This document shows positions 1-11,568 of a stretch of 64,000 nt of DNA, piece after piece; the stretch's first letter is position 1, and every line of letters begins with the position of its first letter. A program made the position numbers and the translations under genes. The stretch is from the NCBI GenBank assembly GCA_036784855.1, contig JAZDSV010000022.1, positions 62,001 through 126,000 of the forward strand, in the 5' to 3' direction. The stretch is from Aphelidium insulamus. Taxonomy: Eukaryota > Aphelidiomycota > Aphelidea > Aphelidiaceae. A model generated the notes under the pieces. The model was not told the DNA's origin and did no database searches. It worked only from the letters and a program-made list of their open reading frames with translations.

Positions 1-1427
1 TCTTGCTGTTCTGTAGACGGTGGGTCAAATTGGCCAAGATACGGCTGCCTGACGCGGCCAGTGGATGGCCGATTGCGATGGCGCCTCCCGTCGCATTGGT
101 AATAGCGCGATCCAGTCCCAGCTCACGCTCGACGGCGAGGTACTGTGCCGCGAAAGCCTCATTCACCTCCACAATGTCCATTTGTGACAGCTGCAAGTTG
201 GCGCGCTTCAGGGCGCCGCGAATAGCCGGCACCGGTCCAATGCCCATAATGGACGGGTCCACGCCTAATAATTGCATACTTGTGAATACATAGAGAGATA
301 TGCACCCGACCTTCATAGTGGTAGCTGACCACGCGGGCAAGTGGCTTCAGCTTGTGTTCCTTGACAGCGTCACCGCTGGCCACGATAACCGCACCGGCGC
401 CGTCGTTGATTCCAGATGCATTGCCAGCCGTTACCACGCCATCCTTCTTCAGCGGCTTCAACTTGGCGAGTGCTTCCAGCGTTGTCTGCGGTCGCGGATG
501 TTCATCTATGTATTGCCAACATCAAAGGGAGTCGCAATATCTGAGAATACAGTAGCAACAGTACCCTGCTCCATCTGCTCGGGGCCCTTGCGAGTGCGCA
601 CGGTGACCGCGGCAATCTCATCACGAAACACTCCGGCCTCACTGGCAGCCAGCCAGCGCTTCTGGGACTCCAGCGCAAACTTGTCGCAATCTTCACGCGT
701 CAGTTTGTACTTGTTCGCCAGATTCTCGGCAGTGATGGACATTGGCGTGTCCTGCGGGAACCGATCCACCAGCGCCGACGCCAGCGTGTCCTCCAGCTTT
801 GGCTCGGTGCCGTACTTAATGCCCCAGCGGATGTTGCGCGCGGCATACGGCGCCATGGACATGTTTTCGGTGCCGCCCGTCAGCACAATGTCGGCCTCGT
901 TCAGTGCAATCTCTTGCACGCCATTAATGAGCGATTGGAACCCGCTGCCGCACAAGCGATTGATGGTCAGCGCGGGGGTGGCAATCGGCAGTTTGCATCG
1001 GAGTCCCACGTGGCGTGCCAGGTAGGCAGCGCACTATGGCATGTGGTGTGAGGATATGCATGTATGTAAAGTGGTGTGAGCGGGACACACGTTGGACGAC
1101 TGCATCACATTGCCAAAGACTACCGAGTCGACGGTGATACCGGCAGGAAGCTGCTTCAGCGCCGCCTGACCGGCTATGGCACCCAGTTCGGTGGCGGTAA
1201 AGTCCTTTAGCTTGCCTCCAAACACGCCTGTGCTGTAAGCACGGCTGCACAAAGAGACAATGTGCTACGGAATACCGAATGGAGTGCGCTTTCTACCAGA
1301 GCGTTAGCATGGAGCTACATACACACGAAAATACAGAGATTTATGAGAGAGAAAGAGGCATGGCATGTCTTATATGGACAGCGGGCACGTACGCGGCCAC
1401 AATGAACGCTTGGCGTCCCGTCGACAT
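1..1427 (-). CDS. ACAA2: 3-ketoacyl-CoA thiolase (acetyl-CoA acyltransferase), 3' end cut by window
   Basis: Thiolase that splits 3-ketoacyl-CoA to acetyl-CoA in beta-oxidation; the closest match by eye is the mitochondrial ACAA2 type. Visible motifs in order: [15 protein letters not shown] near the N-terminus, the active-site stretch [10 protein letters not shown] (nucleophilic Cys), [48 protein letters not shown] and GHPLAASGS. The start ATG at 1425-1427 opens a short exon ([12 protein letters not shown]) that splices by a GTACGT donor to the exon beginning at 1244. Further introns lie near 1036-1088, 497-562 and 263-312, all GT-AG and in frame. The last catalytic Cys motif (CIGGGQG type) would lie beyond base 1. 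No long targeting peptide is seen, but ACAA2-type thiolases carry an uncleaved signal. Identification is sure; the compartment is inferred from the family. Confidence 0.93.
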
Positions 1428-1511
1428 GTTTGCTAAAGTGGAAGGCAAATCAACACGCGCGCAGATCTATTGTTGGTGACAGTATTGTCGCCAAACCATC
1501 ACAGGCGCATC

Positions 1512-2235
1512 TTAATTCAACTTCATTCCGCTGTAGGCCGAGCGCACGGGAAAGGTATAGCTGACGGGCGGTCGGTAGTGTGCCAGCGAGCGCCCGTATG
1601 CCGCGCTCTGTCGATAATCGGCGGCCATCTTGCCGCGGTCATAGACGCTCTTTTGTGACATCTCGGCGATGCGTCCAAGCATCTTCTACACACACACGCG
1701 TTAGATGTGGTTGAACAATCAAAACACACACAGTCATACTTCATTCTGTCGTTGGACTATTTCATTGTCACGCTTGCGACGCTCATCCAGCCAGTTGGGC
1801 GGCTTGGTGTGGGCCTTGTCCTTGGGCGGTGGGCCAAACTCTGGTTTGCGCGTGACAATCCGCGACAGTTTGCCCAGAAGGATTTCATTCTCGCGGTCAA
1901 TACGCGCCTTGATCTCTGTGTGGGTTGTCATTATTGGTGACTATTTCTAGTGGTAAGTTAGTTGGCTAACCGTTGGCACGCTTCTGAGTATTTGGGTCGG
2001 CGGCCTTTTTGCCGTGACGTGGTGCAAACAGCGGCTCAATATGCGTGCTGATGGACGGCTTCATGTTGGCCACGCGGTCAAGGTGCTTTGTGTAGCTGGC
2101 AATAGTGTCAGTGAAGTTGAAATTGATTATAATTACGATCAATACGTACGCACGCTCGGCAATCGCAGACTTGTTGGACGCCTCTCCCGAGTAGTAGTAG
2201 GTGTTAAGATTGATATTGGCCTTGCCTGTTCTCAT
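1512..2235 (-). CDS. CFAP97/Hemingway-domain cilium-associated protein
   Basis: Small basic protein of about four exons. It starts MRTGKANINLNTYYYSG at 2235 and ends SAYSGMKLN with TAA at 1512-1514. The core reads RIDRENEILLGKLSRI followed by RKPEFGPPP, the signature of the CFAP97/KIAA1430 (Hemingway) family: an R-I-x-x-E-N-x-x-L-L-x-K-L block followed by K-P. Family members are linked to sperm tails and motile cilia, so the gene suggests that the organism builds a flagellum. The exon from 1734 to about 1929 carries the domain; flanking exons encode SISTHIEPLFAPRHGKK upstream and a basic C-terminal tail rich in Tyr and Arg downstream. Introns contain AT-rich spacers with TAG acceptors. The exact function here is not known; the assignment rests on the one motif. 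Confidence 0.6.
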
Positions 2236-2528
2236 GGTGTGCTGGTGTGTGTGGTGTGTTATTGATGCAAGTAGTATTGAAGGTGAGAGCTGTATCTGTG
2301 CACAAAATAGATTTTCGTCACTACGCCGTTTTATATTTAGACAGTGGCTGCCCATGACAACAACTGTATAATTTCAATTAATATTTATGTATGTACATAG
2401 TTTGACATAAATACGATCGAGGGCAGCATCATTACCAATTAATCGGTCATCACGCCGCTTGATTAAGGCGTGCAATGTAAATTGTATTAGAAGGCAAAAG
2501 AGCTACAATGAAACCGCCTGTTTGTCGT

Positions 2529-2543
2529 GGAAGCTTCTCGAAC
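2529..2543 (+). promoter_or_regulatory. Heat-shock element (three perfect nGAAn units)
   Basis: The bases GGAAGCTTCTCGAAC are three contiguous, alternately oriented 5-mers (gGAAg cTTCt cGAAc), the canonical binding site of an HSF trimer. It lies 13 bases upstream of a CCAAT box (2558-2562) and about 27 bases upstream of a TATA box, in front of a BAG-domain co-chaperone gene. Confidence 0.85.
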
Positions 2544-2557
2544 AGCCGCGCCGGCTC

Positions 2558-2580
2558 CCAATCACGCGGCTATAAAAGGG
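2558..2580 (+). promoter_or_regulatory. CCAAT box and TATA box of the BAG gene
   Basis: CCAAT at 2558-2562 is followed by TATAAAAGGG at 2571-2580. With the heat-shock element just upstream this makes a compact inducible core promoter. Transcription would be expected to begin near 2600, which argues that the coding start is the ATG at 2652 and not the in-frame ATG at 2508, which would lie upstream of the TATA box. Confidence 0.75.
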
Positions 2581-2651
2581 CGGCTACGTGGCGATGCCTC
2601 AACAACAACACACTGCTCCACTGCCACTTGATTAACTATTGCTTTAACTAC

Positions 2652-3674
2652 ATGATATTCGCCGACTACTTTCCGAGCGGACCTTTTGCGGTGCCTGCAT
2701 CGTATATCGTGCACACACCGCGGCCCCGATCCTACTACTATCCTGTCGGCATGTCGGCCATGCCGTGCGCCTACTACTCTGACGCAGTGCCTACTACTGT
2801 TCGACGATCGCCTCCGCCGACAATGCCTCTTACGCAGCCCATGTGCCAACATGCACAGCAGCAATACCCTTACAAGAGTCATCAGGCGTGCGGCGGGCCA
2901 CAACAACGCAGCGCCTACTACAACCCGAACGACTCGCATGTGATGGACTGCCTGGGCAACGTTTACCGCAACGACATGCCGCTACGTAATCCTGGCAAAC
3001 GTGCGACGGCGGCGGCGACTACCCGTCCACTCCACACCCGACGCAAGATGGACGCGGAGCGCGCCAGCAGTCAACTACGAGAACAAGAGCGTCGACGCGC
3101 CGCGGCATTGCAACAGTCGATCGCCGCAGCCACACTGATACAGCGCCAGTACCGACGCCACCGACAGCAGCGTGCAGCCGCGCGCATACTACGCGCCTAC
3201 CGCCGACACCGCGTCTGCCAGACATGCCGCCAGCAAATCCTGGAACCGCTGCGCCAGATTGCCGACTTGAACGCGGCGACAAACGCACTGACCGCTCTGC
3301 ATCAGCCGCGGGTGTTTGAGCGGCCGCTGTTGGTCACCGCCACTGTATCCCCGAACGCCAGCCGCATCGACTACTGTGCCGAGAACCGCGACTTTCTGCA
3401 GTACGAGAACGAGTTGTTGAAGCTGATGTTGCGCGCGGACGGTGTGCAGTCCCACGGGCACGACGAGGTGCGCACTCGGCGCAAGGCACTTATCGCCCGT
3501 CTAGACTCACTGCTGGCGGCCGTGGATCAGCACAAGTCAGAGTCGCTGCGGGTGGCGGCTGCGCAGACACAGCAGAGCGCGGCAGACAGTGACAGCGACG
3601 ACACCGAGTCCATGGGCAGTGCATTCGAGTATTTGTACGGCGGCGACTCGGACGACGCGTGCATGTCAGATTAA
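2652..3674 (+). CDS. BAG-domain Hsp70 co-chaperone with IQ motifs
   Basis: Intronless, about 340 residues from the ATG at 2652. The N-terminal third is rich in Tyr, Pro and Gln. The middle is a highly basic helix (Arg/Ala-rich, from KMDAERASSQLRE onward) with IQ-like motifs AATLIQRQYRRHR and AARILRAYRRHR, which in the family bind calmodulin. Next comes a BAG domain, with the pattern FLQYENELLKLMLRADGV, then RTRRKALIARLDSLLAAVDQ; the conserved R-x-x-R-K-x-L and L-D residues contact the Hsp70 ATPase domain. The tail is acidic (DSDSDDTESMGS). BAG proteins act as nucleotide exchange factors for Hsp70. The IQ+BAG layout is known from plant BAG5-7-type proteins. The promoter carries a perfect heat-shock element, fitting stress induction. 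The in-frame extension from 2508 is rejected because it starts upstream of the TATA box. Confidence 0.85.
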   Translation: MIFADYFPSGPFAVPASYIVHTPRPRSYYYPVGMSAMPCAYYSDAVPTTVRRSPPPTMPLTQPMCQHAQQQYPYKSHQACGGPQQRSAYYNPNDSHVMDCLGNVYRNDMPLRNPGKRATAAATTRPLHTRRKMDAERASSQLREQERRRAAALQQSIAAATLIQRQYRRHRQQRAAARILRAYRRHRVCQTCRQQILEPLRQIADLNAATNALTALHQPRVFERPLLVTATVSPNASRIDYCAENRDFLQYENELLKLMLRADGVQSHGHDEVRTRRKALIARLDSLLAAVDQHKSESLRVAAAQTQQSAADSDSDDTESMGSAFEYLYGGDSDDACMSD

Positions 3675-3767
3675 TATATGACGTTTACTACCTACTTGTC
3701 ATGGATACTATTCCTGGTACATTCACTTCATACATGTTATGCCTGTATTGTGTAACATGTTGTGTTG

Positions 3768-4545
3768 TTAGAAGCGACGGCCATTCTGCTGCTGCTGTCT
3801 CCCACTGAGTAGCGGATGCTTGCTCGTCAGCGGCACAATGCCGAATGCCACCGCACGGTTCAGAGCCTTGTTGACGCGGTGCTGATTAACCGCCGACAGA
3901 CCTGCAGATAGAAACTATGTCAGCACACACTTATTTACACTATAGTAGCTAATAAGAAACTTACGGGTTCGCCGGCGCGGCATAATCTGCCCAATGTTGT
4001 TGACAAATGTGGTGAGCAGTGCTGCGTTCTTGTACTCCTTGCGCAGGTCGATACCAAACCGCTCAATGATATCAGTTCCGGCCATGCTGCCAGCGAGACG
4101 GGCGCGCTCAGCTCCGCTCTTGGGACCAGTCAAATCAGCAAGATCCTCTGGTGTGTAGCTGTCGCCGATGTCAAACGTCTTGCGCCAGCGGTAGGTGCCG
4201 CGTTGTGTGGACGCGTCGTCGGCGCTGATCGTTGCCGCTACGACCATTATGGTGTTAACATAGCCGCGCCATCTGCCAACTCACACTTACCACGGGCACT
4301 ACGGAATATCTCATCTCTGTCCAGTCCATCGTCACGTGCGGCACTCTTTTTCTCTGCAGAGCGCGGTGAGTGGTGGCAGGCCAACAATCATGGAGTCGGC
4401 ATTGCCGCGTACCAAACTCTTTCAGCAATGCATTCAGATTGCCTGTGGCAGTCGCAGTTTGCGCCGAGCTAGCTGAAGCAGATGCAGCAGCATTCGTGGT
4501 ACTGAATGTTCTCCGCAAGCTGGAGACGCCTAGCCGCGCGATCAT
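3768..4545 (-). CDS. MRPS18: Mitochondrial small-subunit ribosomal protein bS18m
   Basis: The last exon reads LSAVNQHRVNKALNRAVAFG then IVPLTSKHP, the classic bS18 rRNA-binding core. The upstream exons give IMPRRRTR just before it. The N-terminus from the ATG at 4543-4545 (MIARLGVSSLRRTFSTT) is rich in Arg, Ser and Thr and lacks acids, a typical mitochondrial presequence. Four exons join in frame: 4545 to about 4400, a short one near 4300-4350 (KKSAARDDGLDRDEIFRSAR), about 3965-4236, and 3768-3902; all introns are GT-AG. It is longer than bacterial S18 because of the presequence and an acidic spacer (SYTPEDLADLTGPKSG). Divergent from the phosphatase gene to the right; a CCAAT motif (4609-4613) lies about 64 bases upstream of its start. 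Confidence 0.88.
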
Positions 4546-5051
4546 TGTGGCGAGTGTATTGCTGTGAATTGTATAGTGAGTCTGGATATCTTGTCCTCTA
4601 TCTGTCAGCCAATCAGCTGCCGAACAAGTTGGGTTGTCTTCAATCGTATTTAACAACAGCGGCATCAAATGGACTTGCAGGCTGGCCCTTTCCAACCAGA
4701 CTACGTTCACTGCTGCACGCAGCTTTGTGCTGTCCAATTCAATATGGGCAGTATATATCAAAAGAACAGTTTGCATGTCTTCCACAAGCCTAATATGAGC
4801 TGCTGAATGATACTAGTTAGCAACACTCCTTGGGCATTTCGTTATCACTACTGGGCTCATCACTATTGTTGATTAGATCGTTTGGGATGTTCCCAATAAT
4901 TTACAGAATAAACTGGCAGTAATTGCCTGATATAGGCAAGCGTGGCGCCTTTTATGTGGCTTTGACATCAAGTTCTCAGTCAATCAAGCATCGCCATTGA
5001 CGAAATTAAACGCGGCGCAACAAGGCGCGCTCCACAACAAGGCTCACATTT
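4546..5051. other. Intergenic spacer between two divergent genes
   Basis: About 500 bases between the divergent bS18m and PhoD-like genes. It holds a CCAATCAG box at 4609-4616. I see no open frame with family resemblance, no RNA gene and no repeat in it. Confidence 0.6.
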
Positions 5052-7857
5052 ATGCGTAAGTGCCATGCATATGGCGTGCTTCAACACCTGGGATACATAT
5101 CACTCTGTCTCACACACATGCATAGATCTGCTAGACTCACTGAGGCGGCACGCGCCAGGTGCGCGACGCAGCGATCCCCTCAATGCCGACACCTCGATCA
5201 GCATGTTGCCTTCGTTGCTCGCCGCCACGGCCAAGATCGCCGATCCCGTCATAGTGGGTCCGTTCCTGCGATTTGGCACTATGTATGCGGCGGAGGGGGT
5301 GTGGACCGGGACCGTGATGCTTCTGGTGAAAAAGTCGACCCTGGCCGCGGGGTCTGTGCCGCGTTTGCTGCTGGCCGAAAGCCACGTGATCATGCGCAAG
5401 GGTGCCGAGTCTGACGCGGCAAGTATGACGCGGTCTCGCCTCACATCTACGCCGCAGCTGCTGCACGGCACGCAGCTGGAAAGTGACATGTTTGGCTACG
5501 AGGTGTGGAAATACAATCTCAAAGTGCGGCAGAGTCCGCTCTATGAAAAGAGCGTCGAGTACGCGGTGCATTGCGCTCCAGCTGCCGTGACTGACCAGCC
5601 GGCAGACTCTCCCTCTACTGCTGCAGTCCCCACCGATGAATGGGACGCGCTGGATCGAATATTCACTCAACTCCCGGCCGCGAACAAGTACGAGTTCTTT
5701 GTGCCGCGCTTTCACGCCCCGCTCCACTGGTTTTTCTACTCGTGCGACGGCCATTCGGACAACATCCATCGCACCACCAACACACGTGACTCCATGTCTG
5801 GTCGGCGTGACAGCATGGCATCGGCATCCACCGCGGCGAACCCTCAGCTGGCTGGCATGTGGCCCGATGTGCAGCGGTATTTCGACGCCTCCGCTCCCGA
5901 CAGGTTCTGCCACCTGATGATGGGCATTGGTGACCAGATCTACAATGACGATGTATTTGAAAAGGTTGACGGTGTCAAGAAATGGCTGAGCCGCGTGCGG
6001 AGATATGGATTTGGGGGCGGTGGCAGCGGTGGTGTCACCGGCGATAAGGCCGCTGCAATGTCTGCCAAGCACGCAGATATGGCCAATGCGGAAGTGAGCG
6101 CAGACCTCGCTTCCGACATCTTGCGTTTTTACTTTGACAACTATTGTACGCATTTTCAATCGGCAAGTATTTCATATAAAAATTGATGTAAATACTTGGT
6201 CTAACCTTTATTAGCCAGCCAATAAGCGCGTGATGGCCACCATACCACAGGTGATGATGTGGGACGATCACGACATTTTTGACGGGTTTGGCTCTTATCC
6301 GGCACGCATTCAACACTGCCCCACCGTTCGAGCGATATTTGACGCCGCCAAGCGGTGCTATCTACTATTCCAACACCACACCACCTACTCGCGTCTCCTG
6401 ACCGGCCAAGACAACCCGGAAATGTTTAGCACACTGGGTGCCCATTCATTCCTGAAAGTGCTGGACCCCACTGTGGCCGTGCTGGGACTTGATTTGCGTT
6501 CAGAGCGTACCAGTGACCAGTGCGTCTCGCTGGAAATGTGGAACAAAGCGATTCACCGGCTGAACACCGCCCTGCCGCGCACAATTCAGCACCTGATAAT
6601 TATCCAGACAATGCCCGTCATCTGGCCCACAGTCTACTTGGCTGAAGGTGAGCCGGTGATTGACTTTCTATGTTGATTTCTGATGGATGTGCAGCCGTTC
6701 TAAAGGCCGTGGGCGTCGTTAATCGACGGCTATATCTGCAGCGCCTCTTGGCTAACAACCCGCTCTACAATTCCTTGATGTATCCATTCAATGACGACCC
6801 AGATACTCTCGATGATCTGATTGATCAGTGGGGCTGCCACCGACACGCCGAAGAGCGACGATGGATGGTCAACTGGCTGCAAAAATACGCTGAAAACAAC
6901 AAAATTCGCGTATCATTTATCAGTGGCGACTCTCATTCGGCCGGTGTGGGCCGCTTCTCCTCCAAAGATACAAGCCCGTTCGAGGATGCACTCTCTGTCG
7001 CCAACTCTCACGCATCACTGCACCACGAACTGCTTGACCACCGTTTGATGTACAATGTTACATCATCGGCCATACTGAACAGCCCACCGCCAAAGTTCCT
7101 CATCCAGTTGCTTCACCTGTCCGCATGGCTCTACTACGATCACCAGAGGACCGCCGACAGCCGCACAATTGAACAGCCTTTCGCGGTTCCCGCCAAGCAT
7201 TCAGCCATGGACTACACCAACATGCCCGACCTGCTGGACCTGATGGATGCCGACACAATGACGGCAGTGAGCAAGCAGCTGCTCGCTGACGGACAAGAGT
7301 CGCGGTTCTTGCGTGAAACCGTATTGCCCCGCATGGCCGGCTTCCTGTCGGCCGGGCCGCACACCAGTGAACAGTTCCTGGACGTGTTTGGCACAGATGT
7401 GGACGGTGTGTCGACGCGCGGGTTCCTCGGACAAAAGATCATGGACCGCAGGAATTGGTGTCGTGTGCAAAACACCATCAATGAGGTGATTACCGTTGAT
7501 GACGTGGATCTGGTGGAGGGGCTGCGGCTCAGTCATCTTCAATTTGTTATACACGTCGAGTCTGACTCTCCGACGGCGCCGTCTGTGGAGTACTGCATCG
7601 AGGTACCACCGCTGCTGGACACGGCCGAGATCAAACTGGAGGCGGTGCATGACGAGTCCAAGGCCAAAGTCAATGGTGAAAATGGTGTCACCAGCAGCAA
7701 AGACAGTGATGACGACACGCTGGCTGTGTCGCCGCCTTCGTGCCTCACTCGCACTCGGCGCATGTTGACGGCCCTCTGTGTCAGCATACCTCGGTTTCCC
7801 ATGCGCTTCAAAGCGTCTCCAGCACAAGCGCGCAGAGGCACCGATATTTTGGTATAG
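5052..7857 (+). CDS. PhoD-like metallophosphatase (large, cytosolic type)
   Basis: About 878 residues in four exons. The first exon is only ATG+C (5052-5055), joined by a strong GTAAGT donor to 5126 so that the protein starts MHLLDSLRRH. The metal-binding signature of the PhoD superfamily is spread across exons: GIGDQIYNDDVF near 5930, MMWDDHDIFDGFGSYP near 6258 and ISGDSHSAGVG near 6920. These supply the Asp, Asn and His ligands of a binuclear metal centre that hydrolyses phosphodiesters or monoesters. The second intron (6163-6214) has a GC donor (GCAAGT); the frame permits only this cut, giving YCTHFQS then PANKRVMATIPQ. The third is 6648-6694. No signal peptide is seen, unlike bacterial PhoD. 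The length and the C-terminal extension after the catalytic core resemble fungal and protist PhoD-like proteins of unknown substrate. Confidence 0.85.
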
Positions 7858-8044
7858 GAGGAAAAAGAGGTACGTGTGTGTTGAAGATATCTAATACAAT
7901 TTTGGCATTGATATTCGGCAGCAATGAACTCTTGACACCTGGAATAAGACATCGAATAGCTTGCAGCCACTATAGCGGATGGTGATATAGTGTATACACT
8001 GTACCTATATGACGGCTATCATAGGCACGGCGGCCAAGCAAATT

Positions 8045-8194
8045 TTATAATGCAACAATTTCCCCATACTTTAGCATAAGCAATGCAAACAACACAGTGC
8101 CCACACAGTGAAAGGGCGCGTATTTGAACACCTTTAGTATTACACTTTGCTGCACAATTGCCGCCCGCCCGCCGCAACGACACCCTCCATACAT
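8045..8194 (-). CDS. Possible 49-residue single-span membrane protein
   Basis: An open frame from the ATG at 8194, starting MYGGCRCGGRAA and ending LMLKYGEIVAL with TAA at 8045-8047. The C-terminal half contains a hydrophobic stretch (CVGTVLFALLMLKYG) long enough for one membrane pass, the shape of many small mitochondrial or ER subunits. I do not recognise a family, and chance cannot be excluded for so short a frame. It lies in the 418-base spacer between the phosphatase stop and the importin start, divergent from importin. The rest of that spacer shows nothing else. Confidence 0.3.
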   Translation of the reverse strand: MYGGCRCGGRAAIVQQSVILKVFKYAPFHCVGTVLFALLMLKYGEIVAL

Positions 8195-8275
8195 GACAGT
8201 GCCCTCAAGGTATGCAGGCCGTACGGGTAGAGTGAGTGACACGCAGGCCTGACACCTGTTGCACGCAGTTTTCAG

Positions 8276-11200
8276 ATGAATTTCGGGCAGGTGTTGACAA
8301 AGACGCTCTCGGCAGGTAATGCCCCCCTATGCGTCTCGTGACAATCGCATGTACTGGCGCCTCCCGTGCTCTTACCACTCCATCCCGCAATAGTCCAAAA
8401 TGAACGTGAAGAAGCCACTCGTCAGCTGGAACATGCGGCCACGGAGAACTTGGCGGCGTTCATGGTGTGCTTGGCCCAGGAGCTTGCCAACGAGCAGCAG
8501 CTGGTGGAAGTGCGCATTGCCGCTGGTATCGCTCTGAAGAACAAGCTTACTGCACGGGCAAGTCTGGTGTCTGTCTGCTTAAATATAATTTACGTAACAT
8601 GCACCAGGAGCACGCTCGCAAAGTTGCATTGCAATCTCAATGGAGTGGTTTGGAGGCGACGTCCAAGGCGCAAGTTAAATCCGCGGCAAGTTCCTCGTCA
8701 CTCTACAATATACATATAAGTTACTTATCTGTAGGCGCTGCAAACTCTGCACTCAAAGGAGGCTCGAGCGTCCACTGCGGCAGCGCAGGTCTTTCCAGAT
8801 GTGTGACCTGCCAACTTTGTAATATTGACAGGTTATTGCCGCAATCGCTTCGATAGATTTGCCGCAGAATCAGTGGCCCGAACTGATCCAGACGCTCCTG
8901 CAGCATATGGCCGACGTCAATAGCACCGCGGGGCTGAAGCAAGCCACACTGCAGTCTATTGGGTTTATCTGTGAAGAGATTGCAAGTGTTTACGTCTTAT
9001 GTTAAATACAGACCGTTAACACCGTGTACAGGAGCCAACCCTGCTTGTCAGCCAGTCCGACAGCATTCTGACCGCCATTATGCAAGGCGCGCGTAAAGAG
9101 GAGCCAAGGTACGCCAATATTAGTCACAAAATATGTGCAATAATTCACTAATTTCTTACTGCAGTAACGCTGTTCGACTGGCGGCCATTAACGCGCTACT
9201 AAACTCGCTCGAGTTCATTAAACAGAACTTTGAGCGGGAAAATGAGCGCAACTTTATCATGCAAGTGGTGTGCGAGTGCACCAAATGCACCGATGAAACG
9301 GTGGTGGCCACGGCGTTCGAGGCGCTGGTGAAGATCATGTCTGTCTACTATGAGCACATGGGAGTCTACATGCAGCAGGCTCTGTTTGCAGTCCGTTGCT
9401 GTTATTGATTATACATGTTGTTAACTTATTGTGCCAGATGACAATCGAGGGAATGCGCAGCGAGCAAGAGAATATCGCACTGCAAGCAATCGAGTTCTGG
9501 TCCACTGTGTGTGACGAGGAGATCACCATCGCTGAGGATGCCGCAGAGGCCGCTGAATACGACGAACAGCCCGACCGACAGAGTCTCAATTTTGCCCGCG
9601 CCGCTCTGCCGGAAATTACGCCCGTCCTGCTCTGGCTGCTCACGAAGCAGAATGAAGACGATGACGATGACGAGTGGAACCGTGCGATGGCCGCCGGCAC
9701 TTGCTTGTCTCTGCTTGCCCAGTGTGCTTGCGATGAAATAGTGGCGCCTGTGGTTCCCTTCGTGGAGCAAAACATTCAAAACACTGACTGGCGATTCCGT
9801 GAAGCGTCCGTCATGGCATTCGGCTCTATTCTTGAGGGACCTAGCAGTGAAGTGCTTCAGCCGCTTGTATCCCAGGTATGTGACTTCGCGTAGTAGTAAA
9901 ACAATCGAATTTTCAACCTGCAGGCACTTGCGGTGATTATAAACATGACCCGGGACCCGGTTTTGCAAGTCAAAGATACGGCAGCGTGGACCCTGGGCAG
10001 AATTGCCGAGCTGCACCCGCAATGCATCCAGATTGAGACGCACCTTCCCAACCTGATCAATGCCTTACTGGTCGGGTTGGAGGACTCGCCGCGCGTTGCC
10101 GCCCACTGCGCCTGGGCCATTATGAGTCTGGCAGAGTCGCTGGGAACTGAGGATCCGGAGGCACCCTCTTATCCCCTATCGGCCTTTTTTCCGCACATTG
10201 CCACTGCACTCCTCCGTGCCGCCGACCGGCAAGTATAACCTGAATTCAATTTAATAACGCTTGCTGACTGACACTATGTGCGTTGCAGGTCGGACGGATC
10301 AGAGGCATCGCTGCGACTGTCGGCGTACGAAGCGCTGTCCACGCTGATATTCAAATCGCCGCGTGACTGTACGCCCACGGTGCAGAGTACCGCGCTGGCG
10401 GTCCTGGAACGACTAGAGGTCACGGTGGCCAGGGAGAGCCAGCTTGTTGGGTTGGATGAGAAGAATGAGCATGCCGAGCTGCAGACTGCCCTCTGTGGCG
10501 CTGTGCAGAGCTTTTCCCGCCGACTGGGCAAGGACATTGTGGAACTGACTGACCGCATAATGACGGTGTTCTTTCAAATATTTCAATCGTCCAACAAGAC
10601 ACCCACAATCGTCGAGGACGTTTTCCTGGCCATTGGCGTGGTGATAAACTGTACGTGTAGAGATGTGGGTCATGCTTCACTCAATGACGGCCACAGCACT
10701 GGATGCCAACTTTATGCGCTACACCGACACATTTATTCCGTATCTGTATGCTGCCCTACAGAACCACGAAGAGCATCAACTGTGCACCATTGCCGTCGGC
10801 ATAGTGGGCGATCTGTGCCGCGCCCTGAACGACCAGGTGTTGCCATTCTGCGATCAGTTCATGACGTTACTGTTGCAAACACTGCAGGTAATTGCGTGTG
10901 TCTTGCACAAACTTACTGAATATAATTACAACAACAATTATCGGCAGAGCACTGTGGCACACCGCGACGTCAAGCCGCCGATTCTGTCATGCTTTGGCGA
11001 CGTGGCGCTGGCCATTCAGGGAAAGTTTGCCTCCTATCTGTCGGTTGTGATGATTGTGTTGGAACAAGCGTGTGCCATGCGCGCCGAGGAGGTCTGCATT
11101 GAATACTCTCTGCTCCGTTATGCATTCATACTTCATACAATGTGGCAGCATGACTACGATATGCAAGACTATGTAAATCAATTGCGCGAGGGAATTCTGG

Positions 11201-11568
11201 AGGCGTACACCGGCATTGTGCAGGGTTTGAAGGCCAGCAATGAGGCACAGCAGCTGGCCCCGTTCGTGGAAAAGATCTTTGTATTTTTGCAGGCACTCGC
11301 CATGGACCCGGAGAAGCCGGAAGCGGTGTTGCGCGGCGGTGTCGGCCTTATCGGGTGAAGCCTATCTATATATATTGTACTTCAGGTAATTATTAACCAC
11401 TTTAGGGACTTGGCGGATGCACTGGGACCACAGATAAAGATGCTTCTGGCGTCCGAGTGGGTGGATGCCATGGTCAAGACTGCCAGGACGTCACGCAGCA
11501 CCAGCGCCTCCACCAAAGAGGTGGCCAAGTGGTCGCGCTCGGTTATCAAGGCCGCGATTGCTGGCTGA
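8276..11568 (+). CDS. KPNB1: Importin subunit beta-1 (karyopherin beta)
   Basis: Nuclear import receptor made of HEAT repeats. Starts [13 protein letters not shown] at 8276 and ends [17 protein letters not shown] with TGA at 11566-11568. Conserved blocks match human KPNB1 along the whole length: [65 protein letters not shown], the acidic loop [66 protein letters not shown] and [11 protein letters not shown]. The acidic loop and HEAT repeats bind Ran-GTP, importin alpha and nucleoporins. About thirteen short introns; four use GC donors (8558-8607, 8686-8734, 8982-9031, 10229-10288), each forced by frame. A likely intron at about 10651-10698 (GTACGTG...CCACAG) joins VVIN to SLDANFMRY, and another near 11088-11148 removes an unconserved stretch. 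Confidence 0.95.

Noticed and set aside
2508-2651. In-frame upstream start of the BAG gene
   Set aside because: This ATG lies upstream of the TATA box and heat-shock element, so it would not be in the mRNA made from that promoter.
5137-6159. A 340-residue open frame on the minus strand across the PhoD-like gene
   Set aside because: It lies antisense to a conserved phosphatase exon; its Arg/His/Cys-rich composition is the usual shadow of a GC-rich coding strand.
10663-10700. Open frame start at 10663 as a separate exon of importin beta
   Set aside because: It would need a ten-base intron (GTACGTGTAG). A 48-base intron ending CCACAG restores the conserved frame.
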